64,000 bases of DNA from Chryseobacterium indologenes (GTDB taxonomy: Bacteria; Bacteroidota; Bacteroidia; Flavobacteriales; Weeksellaceae). The notes beneath the pieces were generated by a model. That model did no database searches. It saw only the letters and a program-made list of their open reading frames with translations, and was not told the origin of the DNA. The stretch is from the NCBI GenBank assembly GCA_002439165.1, contig DJTE01000007.1, positions 4,129 to 68,128 on the forward strand. The letters run 5' to 3'. Every line of letters starts with the position of its first letter. The stretch's first letter is position 1. Made by a program: the position numbers and the translations under genes. Positions 1 through 8,735 of the stretch are shown here, piece by piece.

Positions 1-2739
1 GTTCCTGTTAAGGTCATCATCGTCATTAGCCGCAATAAATTCACGCAGTTCTCTTTCGTAAGCATCATAAATTTTACGCTGTTCACTGTTCATTTCGCAG
101 TAGATCACCATCTCTGTTTTCTCAGGAAGTTCTCTGGCAACCTGTTTCTTGGTTCTGCGGAGGATAAACGGCTGTATTTTCTGCTGAAGCTCCAAAGCGC
201 GTTTGCTGTACTCAAATTTATCGATAGGAACTGCATAAATATCTTTGAAGTACTGTTTGCTGCCCAATAATCCGGGACAGGCAAAAGAAAGCTGACTGTA
301 AAGATCAAACGTATTGTTTTCAATAGGGGTTCCGGTAAGAACAAACCTGTTCCTGGATTTCAGAAGACGGGCTGCTTTATACCGCTCGGAATCAGGGTTT
401 TTAATCGTCTGCGATTCATCAAGGAAAATGCAGCTGAAATAAAAGCTCTTCAGAAAACGGATATCAGACAGCAGCATTCCGTAGCTGGTAAGCACAATGT
501 CATAATCAGACATATGATCTGAAGTTTTTGGCCGGCCGGCACCATAATGCACCAGGACTTTTAAAGAAGGAGCAAATTTGCTGATCTCTTCCTGCCAGTT
601 AAAAATAAGAGAAGTAGGAACCACTACAAGATGAGTCGCCTGGCCCCGTTTCTCCCTTTGAGAGAGAATAAAGGCAATGATCTGAACTGTTTTTCCAAGT
701 CCCATATCATCAGCAAGGCATCCCCCGAAATTATACCCATCCAGAAAACTCAGCCAGTTCAGTCCGGCATGCTGGTAATCCCTTAATACAGCCTGTAATC
801 CATCAGGAACAGAGATTTGAGGAATATTTTTAACGGAAGAGAACTGAAGGGAGTAGGAATCAATTTCCTGCTGTGCTTCAAGGCTTAATACATCTTTCTC
901 AAAAAGCGCAGACACCTCGGTGAAATTGATTTTAGGGATTCTGAGCATTTCCTCATTAATTTCTCCTGCCTGAAAATAAGCCGAAATACGGTCAATCCAT
1001 TCTTCAGGAAGAATACCGAGCGTACCGTCATCAAGCTGTACAAATTTGCTTTTGTTCCGGATGGCACGGTGCAGCTGCTTTAAGGCAGCGTCTTTTTCTC
1101 CGAAACTTACTTTAAGCTTGGCGTTGAACCAGTCCATTCCGCTGGTGATCCGGATATTGATCTTTGCCTTGTTGGGGTTGAGTTTATTGTTTTTGAGTTC
1201 ATTAAAGCCCAATATCACAATACCTTCACTCTGCCAGGTTTCAAATGCAGTGAGGAACCAGTTTTCATCCAGGAATTTATCCCGGTGAAGGTAAAAATAT
1301 TCATAACCGCTCATCTGCTCTTCAAACTCAGGATGCTGCTGCATAATCAGTGAGGTGAACCGGGCCTCAGCATGTTCGTTCCTGTTGACCTTAAACGGAT
1401 TTCCGTTCTGATCAGTATCAAAAAGCTGTTTTTTGGAATACACCGGAACCTCAGCCATGCCGTACTTCATAACAGGAGTTATGGCAATATAATTTCCCTG
1501 CTCACGGAGATATATAATCCGTTCCGTATGATAGTTTTTTTCTTCAATCTGTGCCTGAGTTGCCTGCCGTATGTAGCTGTAATTGATGTGAATGATCTGC
1601 TCAAGAGAAGAAAGAACCGTCTGCATAAATTCTTCGTATTTTGAAGCATGAACCAGCAGAATCTCATGATTGGCCTTAAAGAATTTAATGATCCTGAGCA
1701 TATCCGGATGATCTGCAAAACTGAATGTATTATTGCTGTAAACAAAACATTCGTTCCGGAGGATTACATTCTTAAAAGGAACAGAAATATCATTGAAAAC
1801 AAGCTCTCCCGTAATTTCATAAAAAGGATCTTTTTTAAAGACATTCAGCTGGATTTCAGCCTGCAGGATTTCAAGTTTTACAGGAACCAAAGACTTGGCC
1901 GACGGTGTTTCCGAAAGATCCCTGTCATGATAATACACATCCAGATTCAGTGGGTTACGAACGATCAGCCTGAGAGCTTCAAACTCCGACGCCGTGTAAT
2001 CCTCATTATAATTATTCTGAAAAGAGGAAACCGCAGTATAAAATTTAACCTCAGAAGACTTTTCCGCTTTCCAGACCAGCTGCATGGCATCCACCGGATT
2101 TACAGGATTTTTAATCTTTCCGGCCTGAGTGATCTCTGTTTCCATAAGAGAAAAATTAAGATGATTATAATAGCGGTGCCTGCCAATGACCAGTATTTTC
2201 TTCCGGTCTGTTTCCCGGAGAGCCAACCCTTCAATAACTGAAGAATGCTGCGGCAGCAAATGTTGTTTAAAAGTCTGATCATCTATTGGCAGCATTTCTT
2301 TAATTCTGGGATGCGCCTCAATTTTTCCGTCAAGATATTCAATGCGGAAATAAATATCAAGATCAGGCTCACGGTCCAATCCGTAAATTTTTGCTTTGGA
2401 AAGAAGCAGCTTTCTACGGATGAAGGGATCAAAAAAAATCTTAAAGTTATGGACTTCTAAAATACTGTGAATGACCTCTGCCTGATGCTCACAGAGTTTA
2501 TTGTGTGTATTGTGACAGGTGCAGGTACTCACCACAGAATTACCGATCTGGCTGACAGAAACAGAAGGGAAGTCCTGAAGACTTCTTTTGGTAAATACTC
2601 CCGCATTATTTTCAATGGCAAGCGGATAAATATCATGAAATTCTCTGATCTCTATAAATGCACTGCTTCCGGTATGCTTCAGAAGATCATATACGGAAAG
2701 TGTACTGATATTGGTGTTTTCAAGAATATAGGCTGCCAT
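1..2739 (-). CDS. SNF2-family DEAD/DEAH helicase with N-terminal SWIM zinc finger (3' end cut by window)
   Basis: I translated this frame directly; it is open from the ATG at 2739 to the left edge (913 residues seen). Near residues 73-84 there is a SWIM zinc-finger pattern (C-x-C, then C-x-H: CTC...LCEH). A long middle part has no clear motif. The SNF2 ATPase follows: DDMGLGKT (motif I) near residues 677-684, a DEAH-like FLDESQTIKNP, then LTGTPIEN and the FILRRTKKQV stretch that leads into the second RecA lobe. The C-terminal helicase lobe lies outside the window. SWIM plus SNF2 is a known combination in bacterial Swi2/Snf2 ATPases that translocate on duplex DNA; the actual target is unknown. 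Frame was checked at both the SWIM and Walker sites, so no frameshift lies between them. It is divergent from the KAS III-like gene at 3018. Confidence 0.9.
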   Translation of the reverse strand, partial: MAAYILENTNISTLSVYDLLKHTGSSAFIEIREFHDIYPLAIENNAGVFTKRSLQDFPSVSVSQIGNSVVSTCTCHNTHNKLCEHQAEVIHSILEVHNFKIFFDPFIRRKLLLSKAKIYGLDREPDLDIYFRIEYLDGKIEAHPRIKEMLPIDDQTFKQHLLPQHSSVIEGLALRETDRKKILVIGRHRYYNHLNFSLMETEITQAGKIKNPVNPVDAMQLVWKAEKSSEVKFYTAVSSFQNNYNEDYTASEFEALRLIVRNPLNLDVYYHDRDLSETPSAKSLVPVKLEILQAEIQLNVFKKDPFYEITGELVFNDISVPFKNVILRNECFVYSNNTFSFADHPDMLRIIKFFKANHEILLVHASKYEEFMQTVLSSLEQIIHINYSYIRQATQAQIEEKNYHTERIIYLREQGNYIAITPVMKYGMAEVPVYSKKQLFDTDQNGNPFKVNRNEHAEARFTSLIMQQHPEFEEQMSGYEYFYLHRDKFLDENWFLTAFETWQSEGIVILGFNELKNNKLNPNKAKINIRITSGMDWFNAKLKVSFGEKDAALKQLHRAIRNKSKFVQLDDGTLGILPEEWIDRISAYFQAGEINEEMLRIPKINFTEVSALFEKDVLSLEAQQEIDSYSLQFSSVKNIPQISVPDGLQAVLRDYQHAGLNWLSFLDGYNFGGCLADDMGLGKTVQIIAFILSQREKRGQATHLVVVPTSLIFNWQEEISKFAPSLKVLVHYGAGRPKTSDHMSDYDIVLTSYGMLLSDIRFLKSFYFSCIFLDESQTIKNPDSERYKAARLLKSRNRFVLTGTPIENNTFDLYSQLSFACPGLLGSKQYFKDIYAVPIDKFEYSKRALELQQKIQPFILRRTKKQVARELPEKTEMVIYCEMNSEQRKIYDAYERELREFIAANDDDDLNRN

Positions 2740-3017
2740 AATGATCAGCAAACTTACAAAAAACGACTGGAAATAAAGAACAGAATAGAAATTCGGCTTT
2801 GAACAGCTGTAAAAAAAACGGCAGAAACACCGCTGAGCTTCAGACAATCGTTCAGCTAAAGGATAATCTGATCTTGGAAGATGAAAAGTGATATGCAAAG
2901 TATACTAAATAAAAACGATATATTTCTGATACGGATACAATATAGAGATAATTTGCATTATATTTATAAACCCATTCAATTCAATAACGAAAAGAATCAA
3001 AAGGGAATATAATTTTC
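2740..3017. other. Divergent intergenic region between the SNF2 helicase and KAS III-like gene
   Basis: This 278 bp is AT-rich and should hold the two divergent promoters. I see no exact TAnnTTTG element for the + gene, only near matches around 2930-2970. No gene, repeat or hairpin terminator was found. Confidence 0.5.
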
Positions 3018-4076
3018 ATGACAAGTAAAATAATAGGAGTAGGAAACTATATTCCGCCGGAAACCATCACTAATTTATTTTTTGATCAGCACCATTTTAT
3101 CAATAAAAGCGGTGAATCATTAAAAGAGACTAATGCTGTCATTGCCCAAAAGCTTAAAGAGATCACAGGAATTGAAGAGAGGAGATATGCCTCCAGCCAT
3201 CAGGTAACTTCAGATTTGGGATTTATAGCTGCGAAACAGGCGATAGAAGATTCAAAGATAGATCCTGAAACTTTGGATTATATCATATTTGCCCATAACT
3301 TCGGAGATGTCCGTTTCGGGACTGTTCAGTCAGATACCGTTCCAAGCCTGGCTGCCAGAGTAAAACATCTTTTAAAGATTAAAAATAACTTCTGTGTGGC
3401 CTATGATGTGCTTTTCGGATGCCCCGGATGGATAGAAGGGGTAATACAGGCCAATGCCTTTATCAAATCAGGAATTGCTAAGCGCTGTCTGGTGATTGGT
3501 GCTGAAACTCTTTCCAGGGTGGTAGATATTCATGACAGAGACAGTATGATCTATGCTGACGGTGCCGGCGCTGTTATACTGGAAGCCTGTAATAATGAGA
3601 GCGGTATACAGTCGCACCTGTCTGCCTCCTATACTCTCAACGAAAAAGATTATCTGTATTTCGGAAAATCATACAATAATGAAAGCTGTCCCGATACAAA
3701 ATACATCAAGATGGATGGCCGGAAAATCTATGAGTTTGCCCTGGTCAACGTACCGGAAGCTATGAAACTGTGTCTTGAAAAAAGCGGTTTCTCAATTGAT
3801 GATGTCAATAAGATCATTATTCATCAGGCCAATGAAAAAATGGATGAAGCTATTGTAAAGCGTTTTTATCAGCTTCATAACAGACCGATGCCGGAAAATA
3901 TTATGCCGATGGTTATTGAAAAATTAGGAAACAGCAGCGTTGCGACCATTCCTTCTCTTCTGAAGATGATTTTAAACGGGGAGCTTCCTTCTCATAAGAT
4001 CCGGAGAGATGAGGTGGTTTTATTTGCGTCTGTTGGAGCAGGAATGAATATTAACGCATTTGTATATAAATTCTGA
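3018..4076 (+). CDS. 3-oxoacyl-ACP synthase III (KAS III / FabH-like)
   Basis: This is a 352-residue thiolase-fold condensing enzyme. The catalytic triad is readable: Cys135 in FGCPGW, His269 in IIIHQAN, and Asn305 in KLGNSSVATIP. The family joins an acyl-CoA or acyl starter with malonyl-ACP in the cytoplasm. The Cys context (GCPGW) differs from the AACSGF of housekeeping FabH, so it may be a paralogue with its own starter, such as a branched or long acyl chain, rather than the essential fabH; that is inference. It stands alone between a divergent helicase and a strong terminator (4111-4149), with no fab, acp or polyketide genes next to it. Confidence 0.85.
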   Translation: MTSKIIGVGNYIPPETITNLFFDQHHFINKSGESLKETNAVIAQKLKEITGIEERRYASSHQVTSDLGFIAAKQAIEDSKIDPETLDYIIFAHNFGDVRFGTVQSDTVPSLAARVKHLLKIKNNFCVAYDVLFGCPGWIEGVIQANAFIKSGIAKRCLVIGAETLSRVVDIHDRDSMIYADGAGAVILEACNNESGIQSHLSASYTLNEKDYLYFGKSYNNESCPDTKYIKMDGRKIYEFALVNVPEAMKLCLEKSGFSIDDVNKIIIHQANEKMDEAIVKRFYQLHNRPMPENIMPMVIEKLGNSSVATIPSLLKMILNGELPSHKIRRDEVVLFASVGAGMNINAFVYKF

Positions 4077-4110
4077 CCTGCTGAAAAAAGAATATATTTT
4101 TTTGCCATAT

Positions 4111-4149
4111 CCGGGACTGTTTTTCTAGGCAGTCCCGGTGTTTTTTTTT
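4111..4149 (+). terminator. Rho-independent terminator after the KAS III-like gene
   Basis: A perfect 9-bp stem (CCGGGACTG 4111-4119 with CAGTCCCGG 4130-4138) is followed at once by a run of nine T's. It lies 35 nt after the stop codon at 4076. Confidence 0.9.
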
Positions 4150-4249
4150 ACCCATAGTGATATCATTGCTCATTCTCCATAAAATAAAGTTTTCTTCTGA
4201 TAAAAAAAATACCTGAATTCCGGTATAAAAAAATCCTTTTTTTTAAGGA

Positions 4250-4281
4250 TTGATTGGTAGCTGAGGTAAAATATAGATTTG
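4250..4281 (+). promoter_or_regulatory. Bacteroidota-type promoter for the T9SS cargo gene
   Basis: TAGATTTG at 4274-4281 matches the -7 consensus TAnnTTTG. TTG triplets at 4250-4252 and 4254-4256 fit the -33 element with 21 or 17 bp spacing. Predicted start is about 40 nt before the ATG at 4330. Confidence 0.65.
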
Positions 4282-4329
4282 TAATAAAAAAAACACTTCA
4301 TTATAAATCACTTCAGTAAACTTAAAAAA

Positions 4330-5325
4330 ATGAAAAAGCTAAACTTTATTTTATTTGTTTTTATCGGGGTTTTGGGGTATGCCCAGCCATCGATAACAAG
4401 GGCAGGGGTAGACCGTACCAACGTTCCGGTTACCTTCCGTTCTGATGATTTTACAGCAACCTCGATCAGTGCAGGACCGGCGGGAGCAAATATTACCTGG
4501 AACTTTTCTGCATACAGCGGGGTAAATGTTGTTACAACCACTACCAATGCCTGCCCGGGTCAGGCCAACTGCTTCAGGTTTCCCGCAGCCAACAGGATAA
4601 CCAAGCCGTCACAGGCAGAAGTATATGATTTCAGTTCCATGACGGATACTGAAGCAACTATGCTTGGATCTTATTTTGGCCCGGCAATGGGAGAGGGAAC
4701 CTCAACCTATACCGATCCTTTGATTGAGTATAAGTTTCCGATTACCTATCTTCAGCAGTTTGATGATAACTATCAGTTTAACGTGGTTTCTGCTGCCACC
4801 AATACCAGTGAATCGGGGCAGGTGTCATTTACGGCCGATGCTTATGGAACTGTTATTACTCCTGTGGGAACTTTTTCCAATGTAATAAGAGTGAAAAGAA
4901 TGAGAACGGCTACGCAGACTATGCCCGGATCTTTACAGGCCAGTTATACAAATGAATCTTATCAGTGGATCAGCCAGAATGAAGGGGTTGTATTGAGCTT
5001 TGCGATTAATTCTTTTACTTTTAACGGAACAACCAATACTACAAAATCATTATCTTACCTTGTTCCCGGAGCTTTATCTACTGCAGAAACAGATAACAGG
5101 CAGGCGGATATTTCAGTCTATCCGAATCCGGGTGAAGATAGGGTTACTTTAAAATCAAAAGAAGAGATTAAAAAGATAACGGTGAATTCTCTGGATGGAA
5201 AAACTGTTCTGACAGCAGAAAACAACAGAAGTATCGATATTTCAGGACTGCCTAAAGGAGTTTATATCTTACAGGGAACTTTCAGGAACGGAACTTCCGT
5301 ATCGAAAAAAATAATTAAAAAATAA
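4330..5325 (+). CDS. Secreted protein with type IX secretion (T9SS type A) C-terminal sorting domain
   Basis: The 331-residue product starts with a signal peptide (MKKLNFILFVFIGVLGYAQ). Its last 70 residues form a Por secretion tail: ISVYPNPGEDRVTLKS, then SLDGKTVL, ISGLPKGVYIL and a lysine-rich SKKIIKK end. Such domains direct export across the outer membrane through the T9SS and are then cut off. The middle (residues 20-260) is rich in Thr, Ser, Asn and aromatic residues with no family I recognise. A promoter sits at 4250-4281, and a long hairpin at 5476-5505 closes the unit. porQ at 36275 is the only T9SS component in this window. Confidence 0.88.
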   Translation: MKKLNFILFVFIGVLGYAQPSITRAGVDRTNVPVTFRSDDFTATSISAGPAGANITWNFSAYSGVNVVTTTTNACPGQANCFRFPAANRITKPSQAEVYDFSSMTDTEATMLGSYFGPAMGEGTSTYTDPLIEYKFPITYLQQFDDNYQFNVVSAATNTSESGQVSFTADAYGTVITPVGTFSNVIRVKRMRTATQTMPGSLQASYTNESYQWISQNEGVVLSFAINSFTFNGTTNTTKSLSYLVPGALSTAETDNRQADISVYPNPGEDRVTLKSKEEIKKITVNSLDGKTVLTAENNRSIDISGLPKGVYILQGTFRNGTSVSKKIIKK

Positions 5326-5475
5326 GGTGGAATTTTACATATCAGAAATGAAACTGTCTGAAGCTGAAAATAGAAATTTTGTATTCGATTGTGGGACAGA
5401 TCGGGATTGAATGATCCTTTACATAAAAATTTCAGGTCAGAGATCTGAGGCTTCAGTAAGTGATTTTTAGAGAGA

Positions 5476-5505
5476 CAGGGCCGTTGGAATATTTCAACGG
5501 CCCTG
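5476..5505. terminator. Hairpin between convergent genes (T9SS cargo and AlkX-like)
   Basis: CAGGGCCGTTG at 5476-5486 pairs perfectly with CAACGGCCCTG at 5495-5505, and the stem extends by about 3 bp into the loop. There is no clear T-run on either side, so its terminator role is inferred from position and stem strength. Confidence 0.6.
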
Positions 5506-5553
5506 CGTATTTCAATGAAGGCATTCCAAGATGTTAAGAGCTTTAAACCGGCT

Positions 5554-6768
5554 TCAGGCTGGAAAACCTGGTAGCGAATTCAGGAGCTGTCTGAGCGGAT
5601 CTGTAAATTCAGCCGGGCTGACTCTTGTGATAATTATAGATTCACAGCCATTAAACACAGCAAAACGTTGTACGGTCCTGATAAAAGGCTCCATCCATAA
5701 ATCTGTGTTTACAGCGGAGTTTTCAATATGAAGATGGATCAGCTCGAGTTGTTTATCTTTTCTGTGTGCTTTACAGTCTACACGGCCGATAAAAACATCT
5801 CCGGACAGAATAGGCAAACAGAAATATCCGTATTGCCTTTTTTTCTGGGGAGTATAGCATTCAAGGCGAAAATCAAAATTAAAAAGCTGTCTGATGCGGT
5901 CCCGGTGAATAACAGAATTATCAAAAGGAGATAACAGCTGAATTCCCGCTGCCGGCTTTTTAAATATCTTTTCAGTGATATCATTCAGCATGAAAACAGG
6001 AGGCAGACCTGCTATATCTGCTTTTTGAACACTTCCTTCCTGAAGCATGGACTGTAAAACTTCACTGACATTTTTTTTCAGTATTTCTCCTTTCCTGAGA
6101 TGCGTGATCTGTTTTATTGTTGTAAAGCCGTAAGCCCGCAGGTGGGTTTTTACAAGATATTCAGCCAGCTCCGGAGAAGTGGGTTCTGTTGTATCGACAG
6201 CTTCCGGCAGTACCCTTTCACGGATGTCATACATTTTCTGCATACTGTTCCGACCGCAGATCATCAGATCTCCCTGCATAAAAAGCTTTTCCAGAGCAAG
6301 TTTTGTCGGTTTCCAGTTCCACCAGCTGCCGGGTTTTTTAGTTTCACTTTCAAAATCTCTGGCCTTTTTGGGACCTTCAATACGGATGACATCAAGAACA
6401 TGCTGCATAACTTTAGGGTCTGCTCCGGAATAATGAGATTCATTGTGTCTGATGCTGTGCATCCGGGGTAAAGCAAAACGGAAATCTTTCATAGGAAGGT
6501 AAGAAGCCGCATGAAACCAATATTCAAATACTTTACGTTCCTCTACCAGTTCTTCCAGATAATCAGGCCGGTAATCCGGAATTCTCGTCCACAGTGTATG
6601 ATGATGGGCACGCTCAACCATTGAGAGCGTATCTATCTGTATATACCCGAGATGTTCCAAAGCATGGAGCGCCGCTTCTTTTCCTTTCCCGAATGGAAGA
6701 GGTTTTGTTAATCCCTGGCTTTCCAGTGTGGCACGCTGTAATTGCCGGAGTGTTAATTCTTTTCTCAT
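5554..6768 (-). CDS. Winged-helix DNA glycosylase, AlkX/YcaQ family
   Basis: This 404-residue protein matches the YcaQ/AlkX family (HTH_42, formerly DUF1006) over its full length. The catalytic Q-phi-D motif is visible as Q44-I45-D46 in GYIQIDTLSMVERAHHHTLW. Other family blocks are EYWFHAASYLPM near residue 82 and LLSPFDNSVIHRDRIRQLF near residue 280. E. coli AlkX unhooks DNA interstrand crosslinks, and related AlkZ removes bulky adducts; which lesion this one acts on cannot be read from sequence. It is convergent with the T9SS cargo gene and divergent from the small cassette at 6905. Confidence 0.85.
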   Translation of the reverse strand: MRKELTLRQLQRATLESQGLTKPLPFGKGKEAALHALEHLGYIQIDTLSMVERAHHHTLWTRIPDYRPDYLEELVEERKVFEYWFHAASYLPMKDFRFALPRMHSIRHNESHYSGADPKVMQHVLDVIRIEGPKKARDFESETKKPGSWWNWKPTKLALEKLFMQGDLMICGRNSMQKMYDIRERVLPEAVDTTEPTSPELAEYLVKTHLRAYGFTTIKQITHLRKGEILKKNVSEVLQSMLQEGSVQKADIAGLPPVFMLNDITEKIFKKPAAGIQLLSPFDNSVIHRDRIRQLFNFDFRLECYTPQKKRQYGYFCLPILSGDVFIGRVDCKAHRKDKQLELIHLHIENSAVNTDLWMEPFIRTVQRFAVFNGCESIIITRVSPAEFTDPLRQLLNSLPGFPA

Positions 6769-6904
6769 AGTTAAAGTAATATACTTATATTTTCTGTGAC
6801 CAAATGCATGTATGGAATAAATTATTTCAATCTTTTTTAATTTATCTTAAAAATGGGGAACTTACTATATAAAAAATACGTAATTTATCCATCAAACTCC
6901 AACC

Positions 6905-7298
6905 ATGATTCATACGTTAAGAAAACAAACCGGAAATAGAGGTGTTTTTTTTTGAAATTGATCTTGAATGTTCTTACTCTGATCAAAGAACAGAATTATC
7001 CATTGTCTATAATGCAGACGTGAAATGGAAACAGGCCTGTGAACTGGGAATTCATATATTTCATGATTATTATAAAAGAAAATATAATAACCGCCATTTA
7101 GAAATAAAAGTGAATGCTGTCCGATGGCTGCCTGTTGACACCAATCATTTAATTGTAGTGTATGATGTTGTTTCAGCTCTGGCCAAAGAGCTGGATTACC
7201 CGATTCCTAATTTAAATTTTGATAATGACTCTTTTAGCTTTCCTGAAGTGAGATCAATAGAACAAATGGAAATTTATAGTAACGTCAGTCCGGAATAA
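6905..7298 (+). CDS. Conserved-looking hypothetical, apparently frameshifted at a T9 run (or GTG start at 6942)
   Basis: An ATG at 6905 opens a frame (MIHTLRKQTGNRG...) that ends at a TGA just after nine T's (6945-6953). Losing one T would join it to the open frame that runs from 6942 to 7298 and give a 130-residue protein continuing FFEIDLECSY. As written, the only start for the downstream frame is GTG at 6942, which leads straight into FFF. I do not recognise the family. The readable part has alternating charged and aromatic residues, no signal peptide and no membrane segment. Two bases separate it from the next gene, so the two are probably co-transcribed. Either a sequencing error or slipped-strand variation would explain the break. 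Confidence 0.6.
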
Positions 7299-7300
7299 AA

Positions 7301-7705
7301 ATGACTATGAAAAATATTACAGATAAAATAGACGACTTAATAGTTCAGATAAAAAAGAAAGTAGAAACAGGCGGGCAGGGGGCCGCAGATTTTTTTATCA
7401 TTATGACTCTTGAGATTGCTGGAGCGGAAATTAAGAATAAAAACCTTACAGACTTAACGATTGGTGCTTTAATGGAGATTGCTTCCAGAACATCCCATTT
7501 TTATTATTACCATGATTACCGGGATCTGTATGACTGTCTTCAGGATGTATATCTTTCGATCAGTAAACTGGACAAAAAATTTTATGATGCGGATTTTTCA
7601 GGATCTGTAAATTTTAAACCCTCCTCATGGATCAATTATTTAAACAAAGCATCTTCTGCATTATTGACTAATTTACCGACTTCTTACCGTATTGACAGTG
7701 AGTAG
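7301..7705 (+). CDS. Hypothetical protein, second gene of a small cassette
   Basis: A 134-residue soluble-looking protein (MTMKNITDKIDDLIVQIKKK...), rich in Lys, Asp and Tyr, with no signal peptide or membrane helix. Its start lies 3 nt after the stop of the preceding gene, so they form one unit; a second in-frame ATG two codons later is an alternative start. I do not recognise a domain. The segment RTSHFYYYHDYRDLYDCLQD is unusually aromatic. The pair is followed by an unrelated GNAT gene with its own -7 element. No toxin, nuclease or receptor motif is visible, so no function is proposed. Confidence 0.7.
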   Translation: MTMKNITDKIDDLIVQIKKKVETGGQGAADFFIIMTLEIAGAEIKNKNLTDLTIGALMEIASRTSHFYYYHDYRDLYDCLQDVYLSISKLDKKFYDADFSGSVNFKPSSWINYLNKASSALLTNLPTSYRIDSE

Positions 7706-7755
7706 CACGGAAATGTATTGTAAAATAAATGATTAATTTTCTTTTTTTAACTGTA

Positions 7756-7763
7756 TAGCTTTG
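7756..7763 (+). promoter_or_regulatory. -7 element (TAGCTTTG) before the GNAT gene
   Basis: TAGCTTTG is an exact TAnnTTTG match 24 nt before the TTG start at 7787. No well-placed -33 TTG was seen. Confidence 0.45.
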
Positions 7764-7786
7764 TGAGCTGAAAAAACGACAAACCT

Positions 7787-8305
7787 TTGAAAAAAACACC
7801 AGATAAACTTACTACCGATAGGCTGCTTCTTATTCCGTTTACCATAAAAATCTGTCAGAATATATTGAATGATGATTTTACGGATCTGTACGAAATGGGA
7901 TTAAAGAAAGGAACAGGCTGGCCTGATCATGATGTATTGGAAACACTGCCCAAAATAATTAATAACCTGTCCACAGTGGAAAATCCTACGGGATTTGAAT
8001 CCTGGATGATTATTAAAGGTGATACGAAGGAGATTATCGGAGATGCCGGATTTAAGGGATTAAATCTTACCAATAACAGCGTAGATATCGGGTACGGAAT
8101 CATTGAACGGGAGCGGAAAAACGGCTATGCGGAAGAAGCTTCGAAAGCCTTGATCGGATGGGCTTTTTCAACGGGAATTGTCAAAGAAATAACCGCCAAA
8201 TGTGCGATGGATAATCTGGGATCAATTCATCTTTTAAAGAAACTGGGTTTCTCACAAGTCAATACACATGGCGAAATGATATATTGGTCGGGGCCACCTG
8301 TTTAA
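7787..8305 (+). CDS. GNAT N-acetyltransferase (RimJ/RimL-like)
   Basis: The 172-residue protein begins LTTDRLLLIPF, the usual opening of Acetyltransf_3 (RimJ/RimL-like) GNATs. It then has GYGIIERERKNGYAEEASKA, the acetyl-CoA loop region, and NLGSIHLLKKLGFSQVN near the end. These enzymes move an acetyl group from acetyl-CoA to an amine; the substrate is unknown. The start is TTG at 7787, because no ATG lies upstream in frame and the next Met falls inside the fold. It is followed by the tRNA-Arg on the other strand. Confidence 0.82.
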   Translation: MKKTPDKLTTDRLLLIPFTIKICQNILNDDFTDLYEMGLKKGTGWPDHDVLETLPKIINNLSTVENPTGFESWMIIKGDTKEIIGDAGFKGLNLTNNSVDIGYGIIERERKNGYAEEASKALIGWAFSTGIVKEITAKCAMDNLGSIHLLKKLGFSQVNTHGEMIYWSGPPV

Positions 8306-8361
8306 TGGGGTGCAAGTAAGGAATTACAGACCGGATACCATTAATTTATCAAATATAAAAA

Positions 8362-8433
8362 TAGCCCCACCGGGAATCGAACCTGGATCTAAAGTTTAGG
8401 AAACTTCTATTCTATCCATTGAACTATGGGGCC
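8362..8433 (-). tRNA. tRNA-Arg (anticodon CCU)
   Basis: Read on the minus strand, 72 nt fold as a cloverleaf: acceptor GGCCCCA with TGGGGCT, anticodon stem GAAGT/ACTTT with loop TTCCTAA (anticodon CCT), and T-arm GGTTCGATTCC. CCA is not encoded. It reads AGG codons. Confidence 0.93.
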
Positions 8434-8474
8434 TGGAAATGTTTAAATTTACAAATTATTTAAATAAAATCCAC

Positions 8475-8735
8475 TTATTTCAATATCCATTTTGAAGCGG
8501 CAGCAACATCAGCATCAGTATTTTTTCCAGAAGACTTTACCACAACATCAGGCAGGATATTCTCTCTATTTTCTTTTCCGTTTCGGTCCATTCCATAGGA
8601 AGAGGCCGGCGGAAGTCTTTTGCCGTCAGTCAGTATAGATCCTATGGTACCACTTATATAGTCTGCTGAGGTTTGTCCGAAAGTTTTAACGTTAGGCTTT
8701 CTATAAAATACCAATAATTTTATTGATGCCGAGAA
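8475..8735 (-). pseudogene. C-terminal remnant of an S41 (tail-specific) peptidase
   Basis: The minus-strand frame ends with YRKPNVKTFGQTSADYISG, then DGKRLPPASSYGMDRNG and ILPDVVV. This is the tail of S41 peptidases after the catalytic serine block. The catalytic Ser/Lys region, any PDZ domain and the N-terminus are absent. Going upstream, similarity stops near 8735, where a hairpin-bearing repeat element begins. The longest formal ORF (8714-8475, TTG start, 79 aa) is therefore unlikely to be an active enzyme. The remnant probably records a deletion or insertion. Confidence 0.65.

Noticed and set aside
1372..2802. Several plus-strand ORFs of 70-197 codons
   Set aside because: They are antisense to the continuous SNF2 frame, which carries SWIM and Walker motifs; their translations have no domain and a composition typical of reverse frames.
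4223..4251. Minus-strand terminator-like hairpin (AATCCTT/AAGGATT with T-run)
   Set aside because: No minus-strand gene precedes it and the sequence is a simple A/T-rich stretch in the promoter of the T9SS gene, so chance pairing is likely.
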